Source: Anthoceros angustus
Lineage: Eukaryota > Streptophyta > Anthocerotopsida > Anthocerotales > Anthocerotaceae
Direction of reading: 5' to 3'
NCBI GenBank assembly: GCA_010909165.1
Contig: MU008214.1
Location: forward strand, 186,001-250,000
Length of the DNA: 64,000 bases
The position numbers and the translations under genes were made by a program. Shown here one piece after another: positions 43,991 to 52,964 of this stretch (the first letter of the stretch is position 1; each line of letters opens with the position of its first letter). The notes beneath the pieces were generated by a model. That model saw only the letters and a program-made list of their open reading frames with translations. It was not told where the DNA came from and searched no databases.

Positions 43991-44446
43991 CTGCACCTTA
44001 GGCACTTCACTGGTGTCCTTGCAGTGGCAGCACTATAATTGGCAATTCATTTCTTTGGTGGTGAGGTTCTTCTGGGGACATTGGCTTGAGTTTGTTCCCT
44101 GTCCGGAGTTCTTCCTTGAGGCTTCTGTGAACTTGTGGTGTTGTGATGCCCCCTTGTCACGTTATACTATTTCTAATAAGCATTGGTCAATACATCTCCC
44201 TTCATGACTCTCTTAGCCATCTCATAAGCTTGTTCCAGCTCGTTAGAATTTCCATTGTATTGTTCAGTATTTTTTGTGGATATCATTTAGTATTGGCGAA
44301 ACACAAGTCTTGCGTGAAGCAGGTTATAATAGTGAAGAGGCAAATGAGGCTGTGTGTCTTGCCATTCATGAGAAAAAGGCTGTGGTTGATGGGTTTATGG
44401 TGGGAGGGTATCTTCCACGCACTCTGGCAAGAAAGGCTCAAAAATC

Positions 44447-44706
44447 TGTAAGGGTATTAAAGCCCAATGTACTTAGACTAATACACTTAGTCTAAGTTAA
44501 GTGTCAGTTAAGTATCATTAGTTTAGCTGAAGCTAATCACTAGGAAGCTTCTTGTGCTCCTTCCTAGGGGGTTCTTGTGGAGCTTCCTAGGGAGCCCTGT
44601 TGGAGGGTATAAATACCCCCATAGCCTCATCTCAAGGAGAGAGATACATTTGCCTCCTCCTCTCCTCTCCTCTTTCCACCATCATGTGCTGCCACACGAT
44701 CCTTCA
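44447..44706 (+). repeat. 5' LTR of the Copia element
   Basis: TG...CA boundaries, with GGTATAAATACCCCC as TATA-box region at about 44608, so transcription would start in the right part of the LTR. Confidence 0.88.
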
Positions 44707-44728
44707 ACTGGTATCAGAGCCAGTCAAA

Positions 44729-45974
44729 ATGACAACTTTGCGATGTGTTCTTGCTTTGGTTGTCAGGAATGATATGGAACTTATACAGATGGATGTCAAG
44801 ACGGCATTCTTGCATGGTGACCTTCAAGAGGAAGTCTACATGCAGCAACCAGAAGGTTTTGTTGAGAAGGGCAAGAGAATCGGTGTGCGAGGTTGAGGAA
44901 GAGCCTTTATGGTTTGAAATAGGCACCAGTGGTATCACAAGTTCCACTCATTTATGCTTTCTCAAGGCTACAAGCGTGGCGATGAGGATCATTGCCTCTA
45001 TCTGAAGCAAGCTAAGGATCAAAGCTTGCTCATTTTGATCCTCTATGTGGATGATATGCTAATTCTTTGGGAGCAGTCTTGATGAGATTTGTTGAAGTCA
45101 AAGTTGAATGCTCACTTTGAAATAGCAGACTTGGGAGGCGAGCCATATACTTGGCATGCGTATTCGTCGGAGCAGACATAGCGTCACTTTATTTGTCTCG
45201 GACGGAATACATTAGAGTGCTTCAACGTTTCAACATGGAGAAGGGAAGCCATTGGGTACTCCATTGCCTCCATATGTGAAACTTTCAAGCGCGGTTGCCC
45301 AAGCTTTGAGGATGACAAAGCTGAAATGGAGAAGGTCCCATACTCATCGGTAGGGAGTTTGATGTATGCAATGATTGCTACGTCGACATTGCCTTTGCGG
45401 TGGGAGTGGTTAGCGAGTTTATGTCAAACCACGGCAAGAAGCATTGGGAGGCGATAAAAGGAGTTATGAGGTATCTGAATGGTACAAAAGCTTTGTGCAT
45501 ATGTTTTGGTAGTGAAGATGCATGTGTGGTTGGGTACAGATGCGATTATCGAGGATATGGACAAAGGAGGTCCACATCGGTTATGTCTTCATGTGCCTTT
45601 GGAGGCGATCTCATGGCGATCTCGTTTGCGATCGTGCATTCGCTATCTACCACAGGAGGAGTATGTTGCGACAGCGGGGCTTGCAAGGAAGCCATATGGC
45701 TTGCTCGTTTAGTGGGAGACTTGGGGATCAAGGTTGAGCCGGTGTTGCATTGTGATAGCAGTGCTATCAATTGGCAAAGAATCCGATGTTTCATGCGAAG
45801 ACTAAACATGTGGATGTGAAGTATCACTTCATTCGAGAGGTGTTGGACGACAAGAGGTACAACTTGTCAAGGTTCACCGGCCGAACCTATGAGATATTCT
45901 TACCAAGGGACTCTCTACGACAATTTGCACAAGCTCGGACGGACGATGGGCATGAGGTAGTCCATTCTCTCTGA
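44729..45974 (+). pseudogene. Copia reverse transcriptase and RNase H, frameshifted
   Basis: Frames give [70 protein letters not shown] (reverse-transcriptase YVDD), then HWEAIKGVMRYLNGT, a STSV..FAGGAISW region, EYVATAG, KEAIWLARLVGDLGI, HCDSSAI and HAKTKHVDVKYHFIRE (RNase H). DVKTAFL, YVDD and the RNase H order are diagnostic for Copia. Frame changes are numerous, so the frame is dead; mobility would need proteins from another copy. Confidence 0.85.
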
Positions 45975-46001
45975 AGGTAAATTGGCCTTTAAGTGGGAGG
46001 T

Positions 46002-46259
46002 TGTAAGGGTATTAAAGCCCAATGTACTTAGACTAATACACTTAGTCTAAGTTAAGTGTCAGTTAAGTATCATTAGTTTAGCTGAAGCTAATCACTAGGA
46101 AGCTTCTTGTGCTCCTTCCTAGGGGGTTCTTGTGGAGCTTCCTAGGGAGCCCTGTTGGAGGGTATAAACACCCCCATAGCCTCATCTCAAGGAGAGATAC
46201 ATTTGCCTCCTCCTCTCCTCTCCTCTTTCCACCATCATATGCTGCCACACGATCCTTCA
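46002..46259 (+). repeat. 3' LTR of the Copia element
   Basis: Matches the 5' LTR with a T-to-C change in the TATA region (TATAAACACC instead of TATAAATACC), a GTG-to-ATG change near the right end and one missing AG. Confidence 0.88.
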
Positions 46260-46484
46260 AAATCTTCTAGCTGAATTCAAGGTAATCTTCAATATCTCCC
46301 ATTGTTCATTTCCTTGAGCGGCTTATGTGCATTGTCCTGGACTCTGACTCACTGTTTTGATTTGACTCGCAGGGGAGGAAACCTATGTTTTGATGAAGTG
46401 GAGAGTGTTTGAGAAGAAGAAGGGGAGTCAGGTTGTGGAACATAGGCTAGTGTCAAGGTCTTAGGGTTCAAAATAACTGCTCCA

Positions 46485-46979
46485 CCCCGGACCACAAATA
46501 ATGCTTAACTTTACTACGGACCTTGCACTTTACTACGACCCCTTTTATAAATGGCATTTCAAAGCATGCTTCACTTTACCACGAAACCTTCACTTTCCTA
46601 CGAGCGCTACATTATACTACGACATGTTTTACGCCCTTTTTCTCAACGAAACAGACTTTACAACGAAACCGACTTTACAATGAAACAGATTTTACAACCG
46701 TTGATGGGTTAGTTAACCCCGATTATCCTAACCGGGGTTAGTGCTAATGTAAAACTCCTTGTAAACACATCGTAGTAGTGGGTGTTGTAAAACTTGAAGG
46801 GTTAAGGTACATCATATATGCCCAGGTATACTACATACAGATACAGCATACATGCCTAGGGTATTTTACTTGGATACAACTCCATGGTGCTTACTACGGG
46901 CGTTTTACTACAAGACAGTTCGGTCCGTGGTGAAATCCAAAGTATTTTCCGTAGTAAAGGAGTGGTTTTTCTAGTAGTG
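46485..46979. mobile_element. CACTA-like non-autonomous element remnant
   Basis: The right end, read on the minus strand, is CACTACTAGAAAAACCACTC, the typical CACTA terminus. The interior is rich in TTTACTACGA, TTACAACGAAAC on the left and CGTAGTAGTG/TTGTAAAAC on the right, i.e. inverted subterminal repeats. A matching left CACTA end was not found. Confidence 0.5.
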
Positions 46980-47300
46980 ATAAGGCACACACAGCAAACA
47001 ATGCTGATTGCCCACAACATACCACATCAGGCTGATTACCACATACAAGGCTAATTACCCCAGAGCGCATGAAGGGTGGGCTAATTTAAGAAGCCACATA
47101 GCGCACACAAGGCCACACAAAGGTACACATGGCACACATGGCACACAAGGCTGATTACCCACAAAATTGCATACAAGGCTGATATCTGCACACAAGGCTA
47201 ATTGCCGCATACAAGGCTGATTACCCACAAAACTAGACACAAGGCTGATTGCCGCACATAAGTCTGGTTACCCACAACACTGCACACAAGAGCTGAATAT
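46980..47300. repeat. Short tandem repeat with CACAAGGCTGATTACCCACA
   Basis: About ten degenerate units of 20-30 bases built from CACACAAGGCTGATTACCCA or GCCGCATACAAGGCTAATT. No coding character. Confidence 0.7.
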
Positions 47301-47589
47301 AGTCGCCAGAGCTCGAGCTTGCAATATCGTGAGCCCGCATCCTTGGTGCGACCGTCTGCCGGACATGGCGAGCAAGTGTAGGAGATGTAGCCAGGCTTTG
47401 TCTCAAGTGAAGGAAGCAACTCAACACTAAGCGCAGGATGGAGACGGTGCGACGGTAGGAGGGCGTCCACTTGTGAGGCCGAAATTGGGGTTCAAAGTAA
47501 GCGGTTGGTTGACTTACCAACGGGTGAAATGAAAACTAAAGTAAAAATAAAAGTATATAAAGTAAAAATAAAATAAAGCAAAATATATA

Positions 47590-47812
47590 AATTAATTAAA
47601 TATTATTAACTTAAAGTCACACTCTCTCACATCTCTCTCTATTTTCCAAAATAACCAAGTGTTCCAAGCCATCTCTCACATCTCTCTCTATTTTCCAAAA
47701 TAACCAAGTGTTCCAAGCCATCTCTTTCTATTTTCCAAAATAACCAAGTGTTCCAAGCCATCTCTCACATCTCTCTCTATTTTCCAAAATAACCCAGTGT
47801 TCCAAGCTATAT
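47590..47812. repeat. Tandem repeat of about 47 bases, four units
   Basis: TCTCACATCTCTCTCTATTT then TCCAAAATAACCAAGTGTTC and CAAGCCA is repeated four times; the third unit lacks CACATCTCTC. Confidence 0.85.
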
Positions 47813-47819
47813 GGTACTA

Positions 47820-48225
47820 AAGTGTATCACTAAACCATGCTTGCACCCAAGGTTGTAGTAAACCATTGGCTGTTGTTAAATACCATTGTCTTGTTGTAAA
47901 CGAATGCCTTGAAATCAAGGAAGTCCTGCAATAACTTGTAGCCTTGTAGTAAAGAGACAACTCATCCTTGTAAAATCCCCAAGCTCTGTTGTAAATTACG
48001 AGTGCCCCCGCAGTAAAGCACATTTTGATGTGTCTCATCATTGTTAAAACCTTTGGTGAAATAAGCCCTGTAGCAAAATCTGAATCAATCCTTGTAAATT
48101 CATTGGATATACTTGAAAATAATACATGGACCTGAAACGAACGTATAACTATCGTAGTAAAACGAGCTGCTGTAGTAAAATGAACCCTCGTTGTAAAATT
48201 GCTCTTAGTAAATGTATAATTTTAC
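47820..48225. repeat. TTGTAAA/CGTAGTAAA-rich segment, transposon-like
   Basis: Words CTTGTAGTAAAG, TTGTAAAATC, GTAGTAAAACGA are frequent and correspond to the subterminal words of the CACTA-like remnant at 46485-46979. The segment ends at TTTTACTAG. It may be the other arm of that element or a related copy. No gene is supported from 48230 to 49370. Confidence 0.4.
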
Positions 48226-49383
48226 TAGTCGTATACTTTGCCCTCCCTTCTCTCTACCTGCTCTAATCCCTCCTTACCCAAGCCCAAGTTGGTCTAGTTT
48301 GATTCTAACCCACTTAGAACTTCACTCACATTTAATGCCCTCTCACACCAACCTCCATCCACACATGCTTGCCCAAACCGGGCCTACCACAGGCTGTCCT
48401 TCTCTAGTTATGTATTTCACCTTGCTTACCTTGGTCACCCAACTCCGAACCCCTTTTGCAATTCACTAGGGTTCAATAAACTCCATCTTTCCTTTTAATC
48501 ATGGATGAACTCACTAAACATAACTATCAGATTTAGCCATGTGTTCACTCAATCAACTACTCATAACCGACTCCTAGTAAATAATGGTCTATGCTACCCG
48601 ACACATGTTACCTGACATGCCACTCCTAGAATGCATAAGCATTTAAAATGCTACACTTATTCCGAAAAATGTATGTCTCCAATATCATCATGTTCTTCCG
48701 GATTTGAGCAATTTTCCTTCTTGGTCTATAAGGGTGAGAGGCCGCAAGAGCTCTATGCATGAGGAGGAAAGCATGCTCTTGTAACGCTTCGTTTTCGGGT
48801 GGGAAGAAGAGTTTCGCCCTAAGGCTTGTTGGGTCAGTGTCATGGATGTGTGGGAAAGTGCATTTTTCTCACTTTCTGCAACTTCCTATCGATCCGCATG
48901 TGCCGATGTTTAATTTGGTGTGGTTTGTAGTCGAATCTAACTGTGGCCACTACGCTATCGCAGCTCCCGAGCTTGAAGGTGCTCAACCTAGCATAGAGCC
49001 AGCGAGCATAGGAGAGATACTCTAGCTCGTGTACTAGAGCAGCTTGGAAATGTTTCAATCAGTTGAGAAAGTGATATCACCTTGTGGACTTTTCTTACTA
49101 GAATCTTGGAACTACTAACAGAGGTGTAAAAGCTTACCTTTTGTTTCTTGTGTGGGATGGCAGGGAGTAGCAAAGCTAGGCCATTGGGGAGTCATTTGAA
49201 ATTGCAAAACAGTTGCCAATATGCATCAATCCAGGCCACAGCTCAAGCTGGAAATTTTACCTTTATTTTCAGACTTTCCTTGGTATGGATTTGGCATGTG
49301 GATTTGTGTTTTGTTGCATTTTGTTTTTCTTGCTTAGCTTTTTAAGCATGATAATAGGTGCTTTACATCCTTGCTTGCTTCAG

Positions 49384-49657
49384 CTAGAGACCAATTTGTA
49401 CATATGTTGTTCGACAATAAAATTATTGCAGATGGCGAGCTATTTGCAAAGCTTAGAGAGGATGTGCGAGATAAATTGGAAGATCGAGTAAGTACTTGTA
49501 ATAGCAAAGTCATATTATCGGTTTTTGTAATGAGTCCGCTTGAACTCAGGTTCCAAGGTACTTACAGGCTATTGTGAAGAGCTACTCGTTACTTGCTATC
49601 AATGAATCTCGTCCAGATGAAAAAGTTGTTGCATACATGGTGCAAAGGGTAGAGAAG
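49384..49657 (+). pseudogene. Two well-formed orphan exons
   Basis: Exon 49384-49487 (after TTGCTTCAG, before GTAAGTAC) encodes ARDQFVHMLFDNKIIADGEL and FAKLREDVRDKLEDR. Exon 49550-49657 (after GAACTCAG, before GTATGTAG) encodes VPRYLQAIVKSYSLLAINES and RPDEKVVAYMVQRVEK. Both are free of stops and join in frame. No flanking exons are recognised on either side. It may be a gene fragment captured by a transposon or part of a gene broken by insertions. The family is not recognised. Confidence 0.45.
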
Positions 49658-49974
49658 GTATGTAGCGGACTGTTTTCCTAGGCTAAGATTGTATCTAGTA
49701 TTATGTTTCTTTGTTAACCTTTGAATTTATTGTTATACGTGGAATAACATACGGTGCAGTACAACCCAAAAAAGTACATAATAAATATGTTTATGCTGAT
49801 TAATATATATATATATATGTAAAAATATATATCAAATATACAATATAGGACATACCATACGAAGTAAAATAATTGGAGTGGGTTAGGAGAACTGGGGTTA
49901 ATATCCCCAGGTGGAGGGAACTACAGTTAACAAAGCATAAATAGTGGAACTAGAGTCACAAGAATGGTTAGTAG

Positions 49975-50195
49975 CCTTGGTACCGGACCTCCAAAAGTGT
50001 AACTAAAAGTGTAACAAGACTGTTTGTCATGCAGTATCACACCTTGATGGTAATACTATGTTACACTTTTGGGGAGAGACTACAAAGTGAAGTGTAACAA
50101 AGTGTTACATGAGGGTGGTTTGGAATCCCCTACACGTTCACAACAAAAGTGTAACATGGCAACAAAAGTGCAACAAAAAGTGTAACAAAAAGTTA
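49975..50195. mobile_element. TGTAACA-rich transposon-end-like segment
   Basis: AAAGTGTAACA-type words occur about ten times in both orientations (AAAAGTGTAAC, GTTACACTTTT). The start GGTACCGGACCTCCAAAAGT resembles the start of the 59612-59889 segment (GGTACCAAGCCTGCAAAACT). Together they look like subterminal repeats of one DNA-transposon family. Confidence 0.45.
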
Positions 50196-50199
50196 GATG

Positions 50200-51640
50200 C
50201 CTGGAAAGTTAGTGATCCGTTTCCAATCTTGGGACACACTGTCCCATTTTGACTTGCATTGAGATGCAAAGCCCGAGATGCGGTATTGCCCACAATATTT
50301 CATGACCTCCTTCTACCGTTCTTGTTTCCTCTTATGCTTCTCACGCTCAATTTTTGGTGTTGATTCGCTTGGCAGCCTACAAAATATGTAGCTCTTGCAC
50401 TATCCACACCTTGTGTGTTCCTCTGTTTGAAGGAATAGAAGCCGTGGTAGGTGAAAAAGCTGAGACAGGCAAGATTGGGAACTGTGAGAAGATTGATGCA
50501 CCAAAGGAGAAGCTTGGAGAAGGTGCAAGATCGGAACGGTCTGTGCCCATCTTCTCCTCAAGAGTAATCTGCGTGGAGCAATTCAGTACCAAATTCCTTG
50601 AAATCAATGCACGCCATGGGACGCTGATAGATTGAATGGAATAGGATCGAGCTAGAGCACATGCTCTTTAAGAGACCTAGCCAGAATTGGTAACGGGATG
50701 AACCAATATTGGTAACCAGTTACAGACGTCCAAGTTGCCGAGAATTACGGTTGTGGCACTCCATCTTATAATTTTCGGCAGATGCAGGTTTTATGGAGAC
50801 GTTGGGCCATATCGGTCTCATTGTAGCAAAAAAAGGACACGGAAGGGGTCATTTTCCTTTCACGGAAAGTGCCCCTAAGAGCATACGGGGCTACTTTTGA
50901 ATGAAATCCTCGTGCGGGGCTTCGACACTTTGGGGTCGCCTATAGTACAATCCCTACGAGCTATTTTTGACTCCAAAAGGAAAAGGGCTACGGGTGAATG
51001 AATGATGTTCTTTTCATATACTGTATCTACAAAATCTTCAAAGCTGCGTAAAAATTGTTGTGAAAAACAATCATCTATCCTCCAGTGTTTGCAGCGGAGG
51101 AAGGTGCGTGGTAAACGCATATATAATGTGATGACGTGATGAAAGCAATGGAAAAAAAGTCTCTAAAAGGTTGGGCGTAAAGAAAAAGACGCGGTGCCCA
51201 GAAAGAAGAGCTTTACTAAAACGAAAGGTTTAGCAAGCCGAGCTTGCACACAAAAAGGCTTGCCAAGATGCCAGTTCCCGCGCTGTGGCGAGTAGCCGTT
51301 AGGATACGAGGTAGCAAGCGCAGTGTTACGTGGTCGCTCTCACGTCTCCACTTTGTGTGTGAAGACGCGTCACATGCATTCGCCTACAGCTAGTGGTGTG
51401 ATTTGAAGGTGGACAGAACGAGAGAGCACGCCTAGCCTCGTGGATGCAAAACACAAGGCTGGTGAATTATACAGTGTGTGGGAAGCCTGGCGGGCTGGCG
51501 AAGTGGAAAAGCCCCTGCCAGAAAGAGTGCAACAAGCTCAGGCCGATTGCGGTTGAGTTGTGGGCGCCGCAGCAGGAAAAGGCAAGGAAGCAAATTGTTG
51601 CAATGAAATTTGGTGGAAGGAAGGGTCCCCGGGGGAGGGG
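50200..51640. other. Interval without a supported gene
   Basis: A 93-codon plus-strand frame (50354-50635) and its minus-strand shadow were seen but show no motif or splice support. The part near 51650 is probably the 3' flank of the FPF1-like gene. Confidence 0.35.
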
Positions 51641-51652
51641 AGGAGCTGCACC

Positions 51653-52012
51653 TCACTGAGCTGAAATGGAGTCCCGGACCTCAAAGATGGCGCGGGTCTT
51701 GACCACGATATCGAACATGTGCATGGTCTTCATCCTGGTGAAGTCGGCGGGGAGCGAGATGAGGTAGGGGGTGGCGCTCTTGTGGTACTGCAACAGGGTG
51801 GGATCGGTGCTGGGATACGGCTCCCATCCCAGGTCCATGAGCATGTCCCCGAGCTCCTGGTAGCTGGTCACCACCTGATTGGTCGGGCAGTGCACCAGCA
51901 CCGGTACCCTGCGGCGGATGCAGGCGCACGACTGGCCGTCCGCCGTCGTCTCCGCCAACGGGTTGGGCACCAGCCGCGCAATTCCGTCCTTGAACATCCA
52001 CACTCCCGACAT
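51653..52012 (-). CDS. Flowering-promoting factor 1-like protein
   Basis: Intronless frame of 119 residues from ATG at 52012 to TGA at 51653. The FPF1 family landmarks are all there: MSGVWMFKDGIARLVPNP at the start, then VLVHCPTNQVVTSYQELGDM, LGWEPYP, QYHKSATPYLISLPADF and MFDIVVKTRAIFEVRDS at the end. FPF1 proteins are small soluble plant proteins of about 110 residues; in flowering plants they modulate flowering time, gibberellin responses and root growth, with unknown biochemistry. A Cys-containing insertion (GQSCACIRRR) follows residue 25. The reading frame stays open upstream to 52420, but family length and the conserved MSGVW start decide for 52012. In a plant without flowers its role would differ. 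Confidence 0.9.
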   Translation of the reverse strand: MSGVWMFKDGIARLVPNPLAETTADGQSCACIRRRVPVLVHCPTNQVVTSYQELGDMLMDLGWEPYPSTDPTLLQYHKSATPYLISLPADFTRMKTMHMFDIVVKTRAIFEVRDSISAQ

Positions 52013-52139
52013 GGCTGCTGCCGCTTCCACGTCCCAACTTCCTGGCCTGCACCAGCCAACAAAACATTCCAAGCGAGGTGGCCTCGGTTGAGCAGCAACG
52101 TCACAGCGGCCTGGGGCCGGAGAATCGACGGTACTTGCA

Positions 52140-52480
52140 AATTGCAGGCCAGGGGCCGGGGCCGGGGCCGCGGCCGCGGCCGGGGGGATGAGATGAGGCG
52201 AGAGACCTGATGCGCAGAGACGCGGGCGGCCGAGGCCGAGCCCGAGGCCGAGGCCGATTCCGACGACGTTGCTCCAAGCAGCAATGTTGATGAGCGTGAG
52301 CTCGGTTACAGGCGATCGCAATAGCGATGTGAACTGCGAATGGAAGGGGAGGCCGTCACCGCGCGGCCATTTGATGACCTGGCGGGCGCGGTGAAGGAGA
52401 GAGAGAGCGCGGGAGGGCAATGATGAGAGAGTGGATCACAGGGCCCGCCCGGGCGCAGGGGCAGGGGCAGGGGCAGCGGC
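52140..52480. promoter_or_regulatory. G-rich hexamer repeats upstream of the FPF1-like gene
   Basis: On the plus strand GGGGCCGGGGCCGGGGCC (about 52152-52170) with further GGCC runs up to GGGGGG (about 52187), a GAGGCCGAGGCC run (52228-52255), and AGGGGCAGGGGCAGGGGCAG (about 52457-52477). These satisfy simple G-quadruplex patterns on the strand opposite to the FPF1-like transcript, within 500 bases of its start codon. A regulatory effect is speculative. Confidence 0.35.
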
Positions 52481-52964
52481 AGGCAAGGCAAGACATGTAC
52501 CTACGTCTTATTAGTTATGTGCATACATATGTCTGTCCGCGTGAACTGACAACTAACAGCGCCAACGCCGGGCCGGGCGTGGTGTCACGAGGAAACACCA
52601 AGGTCTCCCTCGCCCTCGGCGGCCGAGGCATCTCGCAAAACAACGCCACAGCAATTGCCGAGGCGAGATCGAAAATCTCCACACACTGGGCCCGCCACGC
52701 CTCTACTGTGTGGTGGAACCTGCGTGTGATAAACATACACCACACAAAAGTAGCCTGTTGTCCACGCCAAGCGGGGGCCACACTAGCTCCCTGTCCTACT
52801 TTGACTTCCTTTCTTCGCCATTGCTCTGCCTCGTTAGCGCCGCCTATAATAATTACTACCGCCACCGACCACCATTAAATAATAAATGAGTAATATTTCT
52901 AGCCGCACCCTTAGCGACGCGGCCTTGCCGGTTTCCTGGACTGGAAATTCTATGGATCATCCTC

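Larger units (their letters stand above)
44447..46259 (+). mobile_element. Internally deleted Copia LTR retrotransposon
   Basis: LTRs of 260 and 258 bases (44447-44706, 46002-46259) begin TGTAAGGG and end CCTTCA; they differ at a few sites including one AG dinucleotide. AAATC is duplicated at 44442-44446 and 46260-46264 as target site. Primer-binding site TGGTATCAGAGC (44709-44720) matches initiator-Met tRNA. The polypurine tract AAGTGGGAGG precedes the 3' LTR. The interior is only 1295 bases: gag, protease and integrase are absent, and reverse transcriptase begins almost directly after the primer site. Near-identical LTRs point to a young insertion by the element's own standards. Confidence 0.9.
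44270..46290 (+). pseudogene. Exon-like fragment split by a Copia element
   Basis: Before the insertion the frame reads GETQVLREAGYNSEEANEAV, CLAIHEKKAVVDGFMVGGYL and PRTLARKAQK (to 44446). After it, 46260 onward gives LLAEFK to an AAG/GTAATC donor at about 46282, with a one-base frame offset. The two halves look like one exon interrupted by the element. A possible next exon follows a CGCAG acceptor near 46372 (GRKPMF, then stop). I do not recognise the protein. Confidence 0.4.

Noticed and set aside
52013-52420. In-frame N-terminal extension of the FPF1-like gene (136 codons)
   Set aside because: FPF1 proteins start at the conserved MSGVW; the extension is low-complexity Gly/Leu/Pro/Ala sequence encoded by GC-rich hexamer repeats.
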